Positions 16,178 to 24,847 of a stretch of 58,478 bases of DNA are shown piece after piece. Where the stretch lies: positions 1 to 58,478 of the forward strand of contig NZ_WBMS02000060.1 in NCBI RefSeq assembly GCF_008923205.2, given 5' to 3'. Every line of letters begins with the position of its first letter. Positions within the stretch are counted from its first letter, which is position 1. A model generated the notes under the pieces. The model was given only the letters and a program-made list of their open reading frames with translations, was not told the DNA's origin and did no database searches. This DNA is from Actinomadura physcomitrii. GTDB taxonomy: Bacteria > Actinomycetota > Actinomycetes > Streptosporangiales > Streptosporangiaceae. Position numbers and translations under genes: made by a program.

Positions 16178-16588
16178 TCAGGGCCGGATGCCGAGCCGCC
16201 GCGCGGCGCGCTGCCGCTGCCGCTGCGACCGCAGCCGGCGCAGCCGCTTGACCAGCATCGGGTCGCACTCCAGCGCCTCGGGCCGGTCGATGAGGATGTT
16301 CAGGAGCTGGTAGTACCGCGTCGCCGACATGTCGAAGTGCTCGCGGATGGCCTGCTCCTTGGCTCCGGCGTACTTCCACCACTGCCGCTCGAAGGACAGG
16401 ATCCGGCGGTCGCGCTCGGAGAGCAGGTCGGCCGGGAAGGCGGCGGCGTCCTCGACGCCGTCCTCGCCGGACATGGATGGGTCGGTGGGCTGGTCGATCA
16501 CGCGTTTCAGGGCTGCGCCGTCGTCCGTGCCGCCGTCCTGGGGAGGGACGTCGCCGGGGACGTCGCCGGGGGCGTTCGCCGCTCGCAT
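16178..16588 (-). CDS. DUF3263 protein
   Basis: 136 aa from an ATG at 16588 preceded by AGAGGGG. The conserved block is LSERDRRILSFERQWWKYAG followed by KEQAIREHFDMSATRYYQLL and a basic C-terminus. This is the actinobacterial DUF3263 family, with a predicted helix-turn-helix-like fold and no known function. An internal ATG at 16474 lacks a ribosome site. It sits directly upstream of otsB, a gene order seen in many actinomycetes. Confidence 0.88.
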   Translation of the reverse strand: MRAANAPGDVPGDVPPQDGGTDDGAALKRVIDQPTDPSMSGEDGVEDAAAFPADLLSERDRRILSFERQWWKYAGAKEQAIREHFDMSATRYYQLLNILIDRPEALECDPMLVKRLRRLRSQRQRQRAARRLGIRP

Positions 16589-16966
16589 CAGGTCCCCTCT
16601 GTGGTCACTGATCCCGGGTCGTCCGGGTTCGGCCGGTGCCATGCTACGCGTCCGGGCCGACATCGTCCGGCGGTTCCGGCGGAACCCGCGCCGGTCGTCC
16701 AGCGCACCGCATCCCCGTTCACCTGGGGATCTCCATTGTCCCGCGTCCCACCGCCAACGGCGGGCACATCGGTCGCCGCAGTCCCGGATTCGACCCGAAC
16801 GACTGGGATAAAGAACGCATAAAGAACATATGCACCGTACAGCCGTTAGAGTTGAAGGCCACCGTCCGCTGTCCGCGGTGACAGGAAATTGAACGGGAGA
16901 CCCTTGCATGGCGACGGACACGCCCCGCCACGAGACCGCAGGCTGGACAACGGTCCGAGGCGTCCG

Positions 16967-17560
16967 GTGAGCGGCGACCGGCCCGATCCCGTCCTCGCCG
17001 CCATCGGCACCGCGCTGTTCCACCTGCGCCGGGTCTGGATCAAGCCCGACATGATGAAGCGGATCCGCGCGCGGACCGCCGGCCCGCCCGGCGGACGGCC
17101 GCTGCAGATCTCCAACCTGATGGTGGTGAACGCCGTCGCCGCGCTCACCGACGAGCCGCCGTCCGGGCCGTCCGGGGCGCCCTGCGCCGCCAGAGACCCC
17201 GACGACGCGGAGGCGGGCTGCGAGATCACCGTCGGCGCCGTCGCGGACCGGCTCGAGATCGACCCGTCCACCGCGAGCCGGCTCGTCGGGCACGCGATCG
17301 ACGCGGGCCTGGTCTCCCGGCGCCCCTCCCCCGTGGACGCGCGCCGCGCCAACCTCGGGCTGACCGACGCCGGCCGCCGGGTCAAGCAGGTCGCCGACCG
17401 GTACCGCCGCGCCTACTACCACGGGCTGATGAACGACTGGACGGACGCCGAGCGCGCCGAGTTCGCCCGGCTGCTCACCCGGTTCGCCGACGCCGCCGCC
17501 CGCGACCCGATGGACCCGGACGGCATCGACAAGATCTTCGAAGAGGCCGGCCTGGAGTAA
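16967..17560 (+). CDS. MarR-family transcriptional regulator
   Basis: 197 aa from the GTG at 16967 (CGAGG seven bases upstream); the frame is open 26 codons upstream but that part is not family-like. Winged-helix core: ITVGAVADRLEIDPSTASRL, the recognition region GLVSRRPSPVDARRANLGLT (the D-x-R wing), and C-terminal dimer helices. An insertion of about 25 residues rich in Pro/Asp and two cysteines lies before the HTH. It has no adjacent divergent target gene apart from DUF3263. Confidence 0.88.
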   Translation: MSGDRPDPVLAAIGTALFHLRRVWIKPDMMKRIRARTAGPPGGRPLQISNLMVVNAVAALTDEPPSGPSGAPCAARDPDDAEAGCEITVGAVADRLEIDPSTASRLVGHAIDAGLVSRRPSPVDARRANLGLTDAGRRVKQVADRYRRAYYHGLMNDWTDAERAEFARLLTRFADAAARDPMDPDGIDKIFEEAGLE

Positions 17561-17570
17561 CCCGGCCCCC

Positions 17571-17632
17571 GTTGACTTGCGGCGAGTCGTCGTTATGCCG
17601 GGCCGGATAACGACGACTCGCCGCAAGTGAAC
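17571..17632. terminator. Very strong inverted repeat / bidirectional terminator
   Basis: A perfect 22-bp stem (17575-17596 / 17607-17628) with a 10-base GC loop, extended by three more pairs beyond one mismatch. It lies between the convergent marR and SHOCT genes. It is much longer than needed for termination. Confidence 0.7.
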
Positions 17633-17649
17633 GTGTGTTCACGGCGGGG

Positions 17650-17943
17650 TCAGCCGCCGTTGCGGAGGGCGGACCGGCGCATCAGGTACTCGTCCTCGTC
17701 GATCTCACCGCGGGCGAACCGCTCGGCGAGCAGCGCCTGCGCCTGCGCCATCGGGTCGGACGCGGCCGCGGCGGACGCGGCGGACGCCGACATCCGGCGG
17801 CGGATCAGGTAGAAGCCGGTACCGAGCACGGCCAGCCAGAACAGCCCGAACATGATCGGGAAGATGGGCCAGTAGCCGGGGGCGCCCCCGCCCCCGTCGT
17901 GCCACGGGCCGGGATGCGTCGCGAGCGTCGTCAACATGGTCAT
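17650..17943 (-). CDS. SHOCT-domain small membrane protein
   Basis: 97 aa. One membrane helix (IFPIMFGLFWLAVLGTGFYLI) is followed by a C-terminal SHOCT domain (AQALLAERFARGEIDEDEY), a short helical module often found at protein termini and thought to mediate oligomerisation. A Gly/His/Trp-rich N-terminus precedes the helix. Function unknown. Confidence 0.85.
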   Translation of the reverse strand: MTMLTTLATHPGPWHDGGGGAPGYWPIFPIMFGLFWLAVLGTGFYLIRRRMSASAASAAAASDPMAQAQALLAERFARGEIDEDEYLMRRSALRNGG

Positions 17944-18065
17944 CGACCTTCCTGTGTGCGGATGGTTCGATGCTGCGCGACGGGTTCGGGGGCGCGAATC
18001 GGACGGCGGGAGGCACCTGCGCTACGCCCGCCGGAGTACGGCCCCCGCCCCGCCCGGGGCGGCGG

Positions 18066-20309
18066 TCACCACCAGGGCGGACGGTAGTCGTCGTCCTCGT
18101 TGGAGGAATAGGGGCGCCGGGCCTGGTGGCCGCGGGCGTCGTCGTCCGCCGGGCCGGCGGGCGGGCCGGGCGGCGCCGGTGGGACGGGCGGCGGCGCGGG
18201 GAAGCCGCCGGTGTCGTCCACGGGAGGTACGGCGGACGCGGGCGGAGCCGCGGGCGGCGGCGGGCCGGCCGGCGGGTCCTGCGGTGCGGCGGGGAACGGG
18301 TCCTGCGGTGCGGCGGGCGGCTCGGGTTCGGGCAGACCGGATCCTTCGAGGGCGCTGCGCCGGAACCGCTCCCATTCCTCGTCGTCGAGCGCGGGGGCGT
18401 CGTCGCCGGGTGCGGGCGCGCCGTTCGCAGCCGCGCCGTTCGTCGCGGCGCCGCCGGTGCCGTTCATCGCGTCCCGGCCGTTCGTGAAGTCGTGCCCGTT
18501 GTGGCCGTTGGCCGCGTGGCGTCCGCCGCCGTGGTCGTGTCCGTTCGCGGGACGGTCCTCGCGGAGGTGCCGTCCGCCCGGGGAGAACCCCTCCACCGGG
18601 CCGGGGAGCGACCCGTTCGGCCCGCCGACGGGGAACTCGCCGACCGGGAACTCGCCCGGCACGAACGGGCGCAGCTCGCTCGTCATGACGGGAGGCCGCC
18701 GCGGCGGGCCGCCGTCCTGCGGCGGGGCGCCGGTCTCCCAGGGCGGCTCGTCCCACTGGTCCGGCGGGAGCGCGTGCTCGGGGACGTACGGCTCGGACTC
18801 GGCGACCGGGTCCGGGACGGGCCGTCCGGCGGCGGGCTCCGGGTGTCCGGTGGGCGGCGGCAGGCCGGGGCCGGTGTAGGGATGCGAGCTCTGGAACGGC
18901 GCGGTGTGGACGGGGGCGATCGGCGAGCCCGGCGGGACCGTGCCGGGCGACGGCATCGCGGCGGGCTCGGGCGGCGCGCCGGGCAGCCGGTAGCCGGGCG
19001 TCGGATCGTCGTCGTCCGGCCCGCCGTCACCGAACGGCTCGTCGCCGTACGGCAGGGCGTCGTCGCCGGGGCGGCGCCGCTGCCGCCAGCCGAGGAACAG
19101 CCCGACGATCACCAGCACGCCGCCGCCGCCGAGCACCAGCGGGAGCAGCACGCCGGAGCCCGCGGACGGGGAGTCGGCGGCCGGCGTCGGCGTGGCGGAC
19201 GGCGTCGGCGCCGCCTCGACCGGCCCCTTCGACGTCTTGTTCAGCGTGTTGGCGGCGACGAGCGCGCGGACGGCGTCGACCGATCCCGCGCAGGTCGTCG
19301 AGCCGGTCGGGTGGCCGCGCCGGGCGGGCGAACCCTTGATCAGCGCCTGCCGGACCTCGTCCGGGCTGAGCTTGGGGTAGCGGGAGCGGATCAGCGCGGC
19401 GACCCCGGCGACCATGGCGGACGAGGCGCTGGTGCCCGTCCCGACGACGTAGCCGTTGCTGGCGTCGGCGCTGACGATGTCGACGCCGGGCGCGCACACG
19501 GCGGCGTGCGAGTTGCGGTTGCTGTCCTTCCACAGGTGCAGCTTGCGGTCGAGGGCGCCGACCGCGATCACGCCCGGGTAGGCGGCGGGGAAGTTCTTGC
19601 GGTCGGCGCCGGAGCCGTCGTTGCCCGCGGACGCGATCAGAACGACGCCCTTGCTGAGCGCGTACTTGATCGCGCTCTCCTGCGCGGGGTTGCCGTTGTA
19701 GGACTGCCGGCCGCCGCCGAGGGACATGTTGATGATGCCGGCGCCGTGGTCGACCGCGTACCGGATGCCCTGCGCGACGGCGTCGCGGGAGCCGGTGGTG
19801 GCGGAGGTGTCGGTCTTGCGCAGCGGGTCGTTGTTCTCCAGCGTCACCCGGACGGACAGGATCCGGCTCTGCGGCGCGACCCCGAGCATGCCCTGGGCGA
19901 GGCCGGGCCCGTGGCCGTGACCGGCGATGATGCTGGCCATGGACGTGCCGTGCAGGCCCCAGTAGCGGCCGCCGGGGCGGCGCGCGCCGCCGGTCAGGTC
20001 GGGGCCGGTGACGACGCGGCCGGTGAGGTCGGGGTGGCCCTTGTCGACGCCGGTGTCCAGGACCGCGACCATCACGTTGGCGCCCTTGGAGTAGTGCCAG
20101 GCCTTCTGGGCGCGGAGCACGGTCAGGTGCCATTCCCGGGCGCGGATCTGGTCGGTCGCGGTGCGCACGGCGGCGCCGGCGGCGGCGCCGCGGACGGAGC
20201 GCGGCGCGCCGCCGGCCTCGTCGCGGACGAGCGCCGCGGGGACCGCCACCGCGGCGGCGAGGGTGAGCACGGTGAGCGCCGCGGTGGCGCGGGCACCGGC
20301 ATGGGACAC
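18066..20309 (-). CDS. Mycosin-like S8 serine protease with long C-terminal tail
   Basis: 747 aa from a GTG at 20309 (AGGGGAGG upstream). A signal peptide (about 1-28) leads to a subtilisin domain with the triad Asp85 (VLDTGVD), His120 (GLHGTSMAS) and Ser294 (GTSASSAM), with oxyanion Asn near 230 (SAGNDG). A membrane helix follows at about 385-408. This is the topology of mycosins (MycP), the proteases of type VII secretion. The unusual part is about 340 cytoplasmic residues after the helix, rich in Pro, Gly, Asp and Asn. No Ecc/Esx genes are nearby. Confidence 0.85.
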   Translation of the reverse strand: MSHAGARATAALTVLTLAAAVAVPAALVRDEAGGAPRSVRGAAAGAAVRTATDQIRAREWHLTVLRAQKAWHYSKGANVMVAVLDTGVDKGHPDLTGRVVTGPDLTGGARRPGGRYWGLHGTSMASIIAGHGHGPGLAQGMLGVAPQSRILSVRVTLENNDPLRKTDTSATTGSRDAVAQGIRYAVDHGAGIINMSLGGGRQSYNGNPAQESAIKYALSKGVVLIASAGNDGSGADRKNFPAAYPGVIAVGALDRKLHLWKDSNRNSHAAVCAPGVDIVSADASNGYVVGTGTSASSAMVAGVAALIRSRYPKLSPDEVRQALIKGSPARRGHPTGSTTCAGSVDAVRALVAANTLNKTSKGPVEAAPTPSATPTPAADSPSAGSGVLLPLVLGGGGVLVIVGLFLGWRQRRRPGDDALPYGDEPFGDGGPDDDDPTPGYRLPGAPPEPAAMPSPGTVPPGSPIAPVHTAPFQSSHPYTGPGLPPPTGHPEPAAGRPVPDPVAESEPYVPEHALPPDQWDEPPWETGAPPQDGGPPRRPPVMTSELRPFVPGEFPVGEFPVGGPNGSLPGPVEGFSPGGRHLREDRPANGHDHGGGRHAANGHNGHDFTNGRDAMNGTGGAATNGAAANGAPAPGDDAPALDDEEWERFRRSALEGSGLPEPEPPAAPQDPFPAAPQDPPAGPPPPAAPPASAVPPVDDTGGFPAPPPVPPAPPGPPAGPADDDARGHQARRPYSSNEDDDYRPPWW

Positions 20310-20558
20310 GCCGCCGCACCTCCCCTCGGCCGTCCGCCGTGGTCCACGGCGCGATCTGACATTCTGCCACGCGATGTCCAGGGCGCCGGGGCGCCCGGAA
20401 CATTCCGGGGACGGTCCGGGACGGCGCGCGACCGCGCGTCCCCGAGCCGTCACCAGCCGTCCCTTACCGGCGGGTAACCGGGGTCCGGAACGGAATGGTA
20501 GCCCGCCCCGCCGGGCGCGTCGCGGACACCTCGGCGACGGGCCCGCCGGACGCCCGGC

Positions 20559-22232
20559 TCAGTGCGAGCCGGCGCCCGTCAGCGCCCGCACCGACATGTC
20601 GTCGTGCAGCGCCGGGTCGGCCCTCTCCCGGCCGAGGAACGTCCCGGCGACGGCGCACAGGAACCCGATCGGGATCGACACGAGGCCGGGGTTCTCCAGC
20701 GGGAACAGGTGGAAGTCGACCCCTTTGGGGAACAGCGCCTGGTTCTGGCCGGTGACCGGGTCGACCTTGCCCGACACGACCGGCGAGAAGAACACCAGCA
20801 CCAGCGAGCTGATCAGCCCGCCGTAGATCCCGGCCGTCACCCCGGCCGAGTTGAACCGCCGCCAGAACAGCGTCAGCACGATCGCCGGGAGGTTCGCCGC
20901 CGCCGCGATCGCGAACGCCAGCGCCACCAGGAACGCCACGTTCAGGTTCCGCGCGGCGACCGCCAGCACGATGGCCAGCGAGCCGACCAGGAACGCGGCG
21001 ACCCGCGCGACCGCGACCTCCTGCGACTCGCGCGGCCGGCCGAGCATCAGCACCTGCCCGAAGTAGTCGTGCGCGAGCGACGTCGACGAGGCCAGCACCA
21101 GCCCCGACACCACCGCGAGGATCGTCGCGAACGCCACCGCGCCGATGAAGGCGAGCAGGATGTCGCCGCCGACCCGCCCGCCGAGGTGCCGGCCGAGCTC
21201 CTGCGCGAGCTGCGGCGCGGCGGTGTTGCCGGACGGGTCCTGCGCGACGATCGCCTTCCGCCCGACGAGCGCCGCCGCGCCGAACCCGAGCGCCAGCGTC
21301 ATCAGGTAGAACACGCCGACGAGGCCAATCGCCCACGACACCGACGTCCGCGCGGCGCGCGCGTCGGGCACGGCGAAGAAGCGGTTGACGATGTGCGGCA
21401 GGCCCGCGGTGCCGAGCAGCAGCGCGACCGCCAGGCTGATGAAGTCGAGCTTGTTGACGATCGTCTGGTACGCGTCGCCCGGCACGTCCCTGCCGTACCG
21501 CAGGCCGGGGCGCAGGAACGCCTCGCCCTTCCCGCTGGCGTGCGCGGCGGACCCGAGCATCGAGCCGACGTCGAAGCCGAACCGGGCGAGCACCAGCCCG
21601 GTCAGCACCAGCGCCCCCGCCATCAGCAGCACGGCCTTGATGATCTGCACCCAGGTGGTGGCCTTCATCCCGCCGAACATCACGTAGCAGATCATCAGCG
21701 CGCCGACGGCGACGATCGTGACGGTCCGCGCCGTCGCGGCGGACATGCCGAGGAACTCGCCGCCGCGGTGGATGCCGAGCAGCAGCGACACCAGCGCGCC
21801 CGCCCCGACCATCTGCGCGAGCAGGTAGAACACCGAGACGGTCACGGTCGACACGACCGCCGCGCGGCGCACCGGCGGCTGCCGCCGCACCCGGTGCGCC
21901 AGCACGTCCGCCATGGTGAACCGCCCGGTGTTGCGCATCAGCTCGACCAGCAGCAGGGTCAGCAGCCACGCCACCAGGAACCCGATCGAGTACAGGAAAC
22001 CGTCGTATCCGGACAGGGCGATGAGGCCCGCGATGCCGAGGAACGACGCCGCCGACATGTAGTCGCCCGCCAGCGCGATCCCGTTCTGCGCGCCGTTGAA
22101 CGTCCGCCCGCCCGCGTAGAAGTCGTCGGCGCCGCTGGTGTTGGCGCGCGCCCACACCGTGATGCCGAGCGTGATGAGCACGAACGCCACGAACAGCGTG
22201 CAGGTCAGCGCGCGCCCGTCGAGGGCCGGCAT
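20559..22232 (-). CDS. actP: Sodium/solute symporter, acetate permease type
   Basis: A 557-aa integral membrane protein with about 13 helices of the SSS family. Family signatures are DDFYAGGRTFNGAQNGIALAG at the N-terminus, GDYMSAASFLG, and the sodium-site region ATILAVVSGLVLASSTSLAHD. This resembles ActP (acetate/short carboxylate uptake with Na+). The ATG overlaps the stop of the upstream DUF485 gene by one base, the standard yjcH-actP arrangement. The exact substrate is inferred. Confidence 0.88.
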   Translation of the reverse strand: MPALDGRALTCTLFVAFVLITLGITVWARANTSGADDFYAGGRTFNGAQNGIALAGDYMSAASFLGIAGLIALSGYDGFLYSIGFLVAWLLTLLLVELMRNTGRFTMADVLAHRVRRQPPVRRAAVVSTVTVSVFYLLAQMVGAGALVSLLLGIHRGGEFLGMSAATARTVTIVAVGALMICYVMFGGMKATTWVQIIKAVLLMAGALVLTGLVLARFGFDVGSMLGSAAHASGKGEAFLRPGLRYGRDVPGDAYQTIVNKLDFISLAVALLLGTAGLPHIVNRFFAVPDARAARTSVSWAIGLVGVFYLMTLALGFGAAALVGRKAIVAQDPSGNTAAPQLAQELGRHLGGRVGGDILLAFIGAVAFATILAVVSGLVLASSTSLAHDYFGQVLMLGRPRESQEVAVARVAAFLVGSLAIVLAVAARNLNVAFLVALAFAIAAAANLPAIVLTLFWRRFNSAGVTAGIYGGLISSLVLVFFSPVVSGKVDPVTGQNQALFPKGVDFHLFPLENPGLVSIPIGFLCAVAGTFLGRERADPALHDDMSVRALTGAGSH

Positions 22233-22606
22233 CACCGGGCCGTCCCGTCTCCGGCGGGCCGGTGCCGCAGGTCCTGGGCGAGCGGGTCCAGCCGCCGCCG
22301 CGCGTACGCGAGGTACGCCCAGGCCAGCAGGAACGTCGACGCGAACTGCAGCAGCCCGAGCAGCAGCGCCACGTTGACGTGCCCCGCGACCTGCCGCGCC
22401 ATGAACCCGCGCGCGAACGCCGACAGCGCGACGTACACCGCGTACCACCCTAAGAAGGCCGCCGTGACGCTCGCGGCCGCCACCAGGAACCTCTTCCTGA
22501 GCTGCAGGAATCTCGGGTCTTCCGCGAGCGGCGCGTAACGGCCGGGAGGGTCGGTCCGCCTCCGTGGCCTCGTCCCGTCCCGTGACACTTTCGAGCCCCC
22601 GACCAC
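22232..22606 (-). CDS. DUF485 membrane protein (YjcH-like)
   Basis: 124 aa from a GTG at 22606 (a second GTG at 22588 with GGGGG upstream is possible). Two membrane helices (VTAAFLGWYAVYVALSAFA and VNVALLLGLLQFASTFLLAW) and the LRKRFLVAAA entry are typical of DUF485, the small companion of acetate symporters. It is translationally coupled to the symporter. Confidence 0.9.
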   Translation of the reverse strand: MVGGSKVSRDGTRPRRRTDPPGRYAPLAEDPRFLQLRKRFLVAAASVTAAFLGWYAVYVALSAFARGFMARQVAGHVNVALLLGLLQFASTFLLAWAYLAYARRRLDPLAQDLRHRPAGDGTAR

Positions 22607-22688
22607 AGTTCCCCCTGAACCAGACGTAACTCTATGTGCTTATTTCGATGCTCTATGAGATCAAAGATTCGCCCGCCACAGTGCTCAC

Positions 22689-24092
22689 TTAGCCAGAAAC
22701 GTGAGGTGGCCCGGTCCGGCCAAGGAGGAGGGCCGGGGGGAAGGCGAGGGCGGTGAAGGCGAGGGACCACCAGAAGGCGTGCCCGTACGCGGTGGACGCC
22801 GCGGCGCCGCCGGACGTCTGGTGCTGCAGGACGACGGCGAGGACGGCGGCACCGAACGAGCCGCCGACCTGCACGATGACGCGGGTGGCGCTGCTGGCGT
22901 GCGGGATCTCGTCCGGGCCGAGGCCCTGGTAGGCGGCGGTCATGACGGCGAGGGTGACGCCGCCGAGCCCGGCCCCGCGGACGACGAGGGCCGCGCCGAG
23001 CAGCCATTCGCTGGTGTGCGGCCCGGCTTCGGCGTAGGCGAGCGTGCCGAGGACGGTCACGGCGAGGCCGGCGAGGACGACGGGCCGCGGGCCGATCCGG
23101 TCGGTGAGGGCGCCGAGGCGGGTGCGGACGAGCAGGCTGCCGAGCCCCTGCGGGGCGAGCAGGAGGCCGGCGGCGACCACGCCGTGCCCGCGGACCTGCT
23201 GGTAGTAGAGCGGGAGCAGGAGCATCGCGCCGTACAGGGAGAGCCCCGACAGGAAGAGCAGGGTCGCGGCGGCGGCGAACCTGCGGCGGCGGAACAGCCG
23301 CAGGTCGATGGCGGGTTCGGACGGCGTGCGCAGGGCGTGGACGGTGAACGCGGCGAGCAGCAGGGTCCCGGCGCCGAGCGGGGCGAGCACGCAGGTGCGC
23401 CCGAATCCGCGGTTCGCCTCGGAGAGCCCGTAGATGATCGCGGCGAGCGCGGGCGACAGCAGGGCCATGCCGGTGACGTCGGGCCGGGTGCCGCCGCGCG
23501 GCGGGGTGCGCGGGAGGCCGCGCCAGGCGAGGACGAGCGCGAGGGCGCAGATCGGCGCGTTGACGTAGAAGATCCACCGCCAGCCCGCGTGGCCGACGAC
23601 GAGGCCGCCGACGACGGGGCCGAGGATGGGGCCGACGAGCGCGGGCATGCTGATCGCGGCCATCAGCCGGCCGATCCGGCGGCCGCCGGCGGCGCGCATC
23701 AGCAGCGTCTGCATGACCGGCGTCATCAGCCCGCCGCCGGCGCCCTGCAGGACGCGGAAGGCGATCAGCGAGCCGATGTCCCAGGCGAGCCCGCACAGCA
23801 CCGAGCCGAGCAGGAACAGGCCGAGGGCGAACAGCCAGACGCGGCGCCCGCCGAAGCGGCCTTCGGCCCAGCCGGTGAGCGGGATCGCCATGGCGAGGGC
23901 CAGCAGGTAGGCGGTGATCACCCACTGGATCTCGGCGACCGGCGCGTGCAGGTCGCGGCCGAGCCGTCCGATCGCGACGTTGACGATCGTGCTGTCGAGC
24001 AGCGGGGCCAGGGCGCCGGTGACGAGGATCCCGGCGAGCTTGAGCAGGGCGGGGTCGAGCCGTTCGGGGGCGGCGCGGGTGCCGGTGGTCAT
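22689..24092 (-). CDS. MFS drug exporter, DHA2 family
   Basis: A 467-aa proton-driven efflux protein with about 14 helices. Motif D1 is LDSTIVNVAIGRL, motif A is GWAEGRFGGRRVWL, and motif C is SMPALVGPILGPVVGG. AAGGAGG lies five bases before the ATG at 24092. It is divergent from a TetR gene, and the 98-base gap holds two matching operators, so it is the regulated target. The substrate is not predictable. Confidence 0.92.
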   Translation of the reverse strand: MTTGTRAAPERLDPALLKLAGILVTGALAPLLDSTIVNVAIGRLGRDLHAPVAEIQWVITAYLLALAMAIPLTGWAEGRFGGRRVWLFALGLFLLGSVLCGLAWDIGSLIAFRVLQGAGGGLMTPVMQTLLMRAAGGRRIGRLMAAISMPALVGPILGPVVGGLVVGHAGWRWIFYVNAPICALALVLAWRGLPRTPPRGGTRPDVTGMALLSPALAAIIYGLSEANRGFGRTCVLAPLGAGTLLLAAFTVHALRTPSEPAIDLRLFRRRRFAAAATLLFLSGLSLYGAMLLLPLYYQQVRGHGVVAAGLLLAPQGLGSLLVRTRLGALTDRIGPRPVVLAGLAVTVLGTLAYAEAGPHTSEWLLGAALVVRGAGLGGVTLAVMTAAYQGLGPDEIPHASSATRVIVQVGGSFGAAVLAVVLQHQTSGGAAASTAYGHAFWWSLAFTALAFPPALLLGRTGPPHVSG

Positions 24093-24108
24093 GCGGGCCT
24101 CCTTCATA

Positions 24109-24125
24109 AGAGACGCAACGTCTCT
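24109..24125. promoter_or_regulatory. TetR operator 1
   Basis: AGAGACGCAACGTCTCT, a perfect 7-3-7 palindrome beside the MFS start. It shares its half-site AGAGAC with operator 2. Confidence 0.8.
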
Positions 24126-24156
24126 AACGGGTCCCGGAGTGTAGGCTGCGCAGAAC

Positions 24157-24175
24157 AAGAGACGCAAGGTCTCTT
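24157..24175. promoter_or_regulatory. TetR operator 2
   Basis: AAGAGAC-GCAAG-GTCTCTT, a perfect 7-5-7 palindrome ending seven bases before the tetR ribosome site. The centre-to-centre distance from operator 1 is 49 bp. The two differ mainly by one base (CAACG versus CAAGG). Confidence 0.8.
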
Positions 24176-24190
24176 AAAGGAGGAGTGGAC

Positions 24191-24778
24191 GTGACCGGCG
24201 AGGCGAAGACGCGGCGGCGCGGGGCCGCACTGGAGACGGCGATCCTGGACGCGACCTGGGACGAACTGGACGCGTCCGGCTACGCGGGCCTCACCATCGA
24301 GAACGTCGCGGCGCGCGCGCGGACGGGCAAGCAGGTCATCTACCGCCGCTGGGCCAGCCGGCCCGACCTCGTCCTGGCGGCGCTGCGGTACCGGTACTCC
24401 TCGATCGCGGACGACGTGCCCGACACCGGGAGCCTGCGCGGCGACGTCCTGGCGGTCCTGCGGTACATGGCGCGGCGGTTCGGCGAGTTCGGGCCCGACC
24501 TGGTCCACGGGCTGATGGCGGAGGCGCAAGAGCTCGATCCGGGCACGTTCGAGGTGATCCCGGACGCGATGTCGGCCATCCTGCGCCGCGCCGCCGACCG
24601 GGGCGAGGTCGCCCCCGGCGCGGTGACCCCGCGGCTCGCGCGGATGCCGACCGACCTCGTCCGGCACGAGATGCTCCTGACCGACCGCCCGGTGCCGGAC
24701 GAGGCGCTGGCCGAGATCGTCGACGACCTGTTCCTCCCGCTGGTGCACGCCAGAAGCCACACAACTTCCCGAATCTGA
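24191..24778 (+). CDS. TetR-family repressor of the MFS exporter
   Basis: 195 aa. The GTG at 24191 is preferred because AAAGGAGG lies about seven bases upstream; another GTG at 24185 is too close. The N-terminal HTH is LTIENVAARARTGKQVIYRRW, and the C-terminal all-helical ligand domain resembles TetR_C_16-like proteins. Divergent from the exporter with two operators between, it most likely represses both genes and is released by an exported compound. Confidence 0.92.
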   Translation: MTGEAKTRRRGAALETAILDATWDELDASGYAGLTIENVAARARTGKQVIYRRWASRPDLVLAALRYRYSSIADDVPDTGSLRGDVLAVLRYMARRFGEFGPDLVHGLMAEAQELDPGTFEVIPDAMSAILRRAADRGEVAPGAVTPRLARMPTDLVRHEMLLTDRPVPDEALAEIVDDLFLPLVHARSHTTSRI

Positions 24779-24847
24779 ACTAACTACTTCAAAAACAAGA
24801 AGCGATAGTCGTAGGATCACCACCGGGACGACCACCGGAGGTGATCC

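Noticed and set aside
20562..22538. 658-codon plus-strand frame opposite the acetate symporter
   Set aside because: Antisense to a clear 13-helix transporter; composed almost entirely of Arg, Glu, Gln and His.
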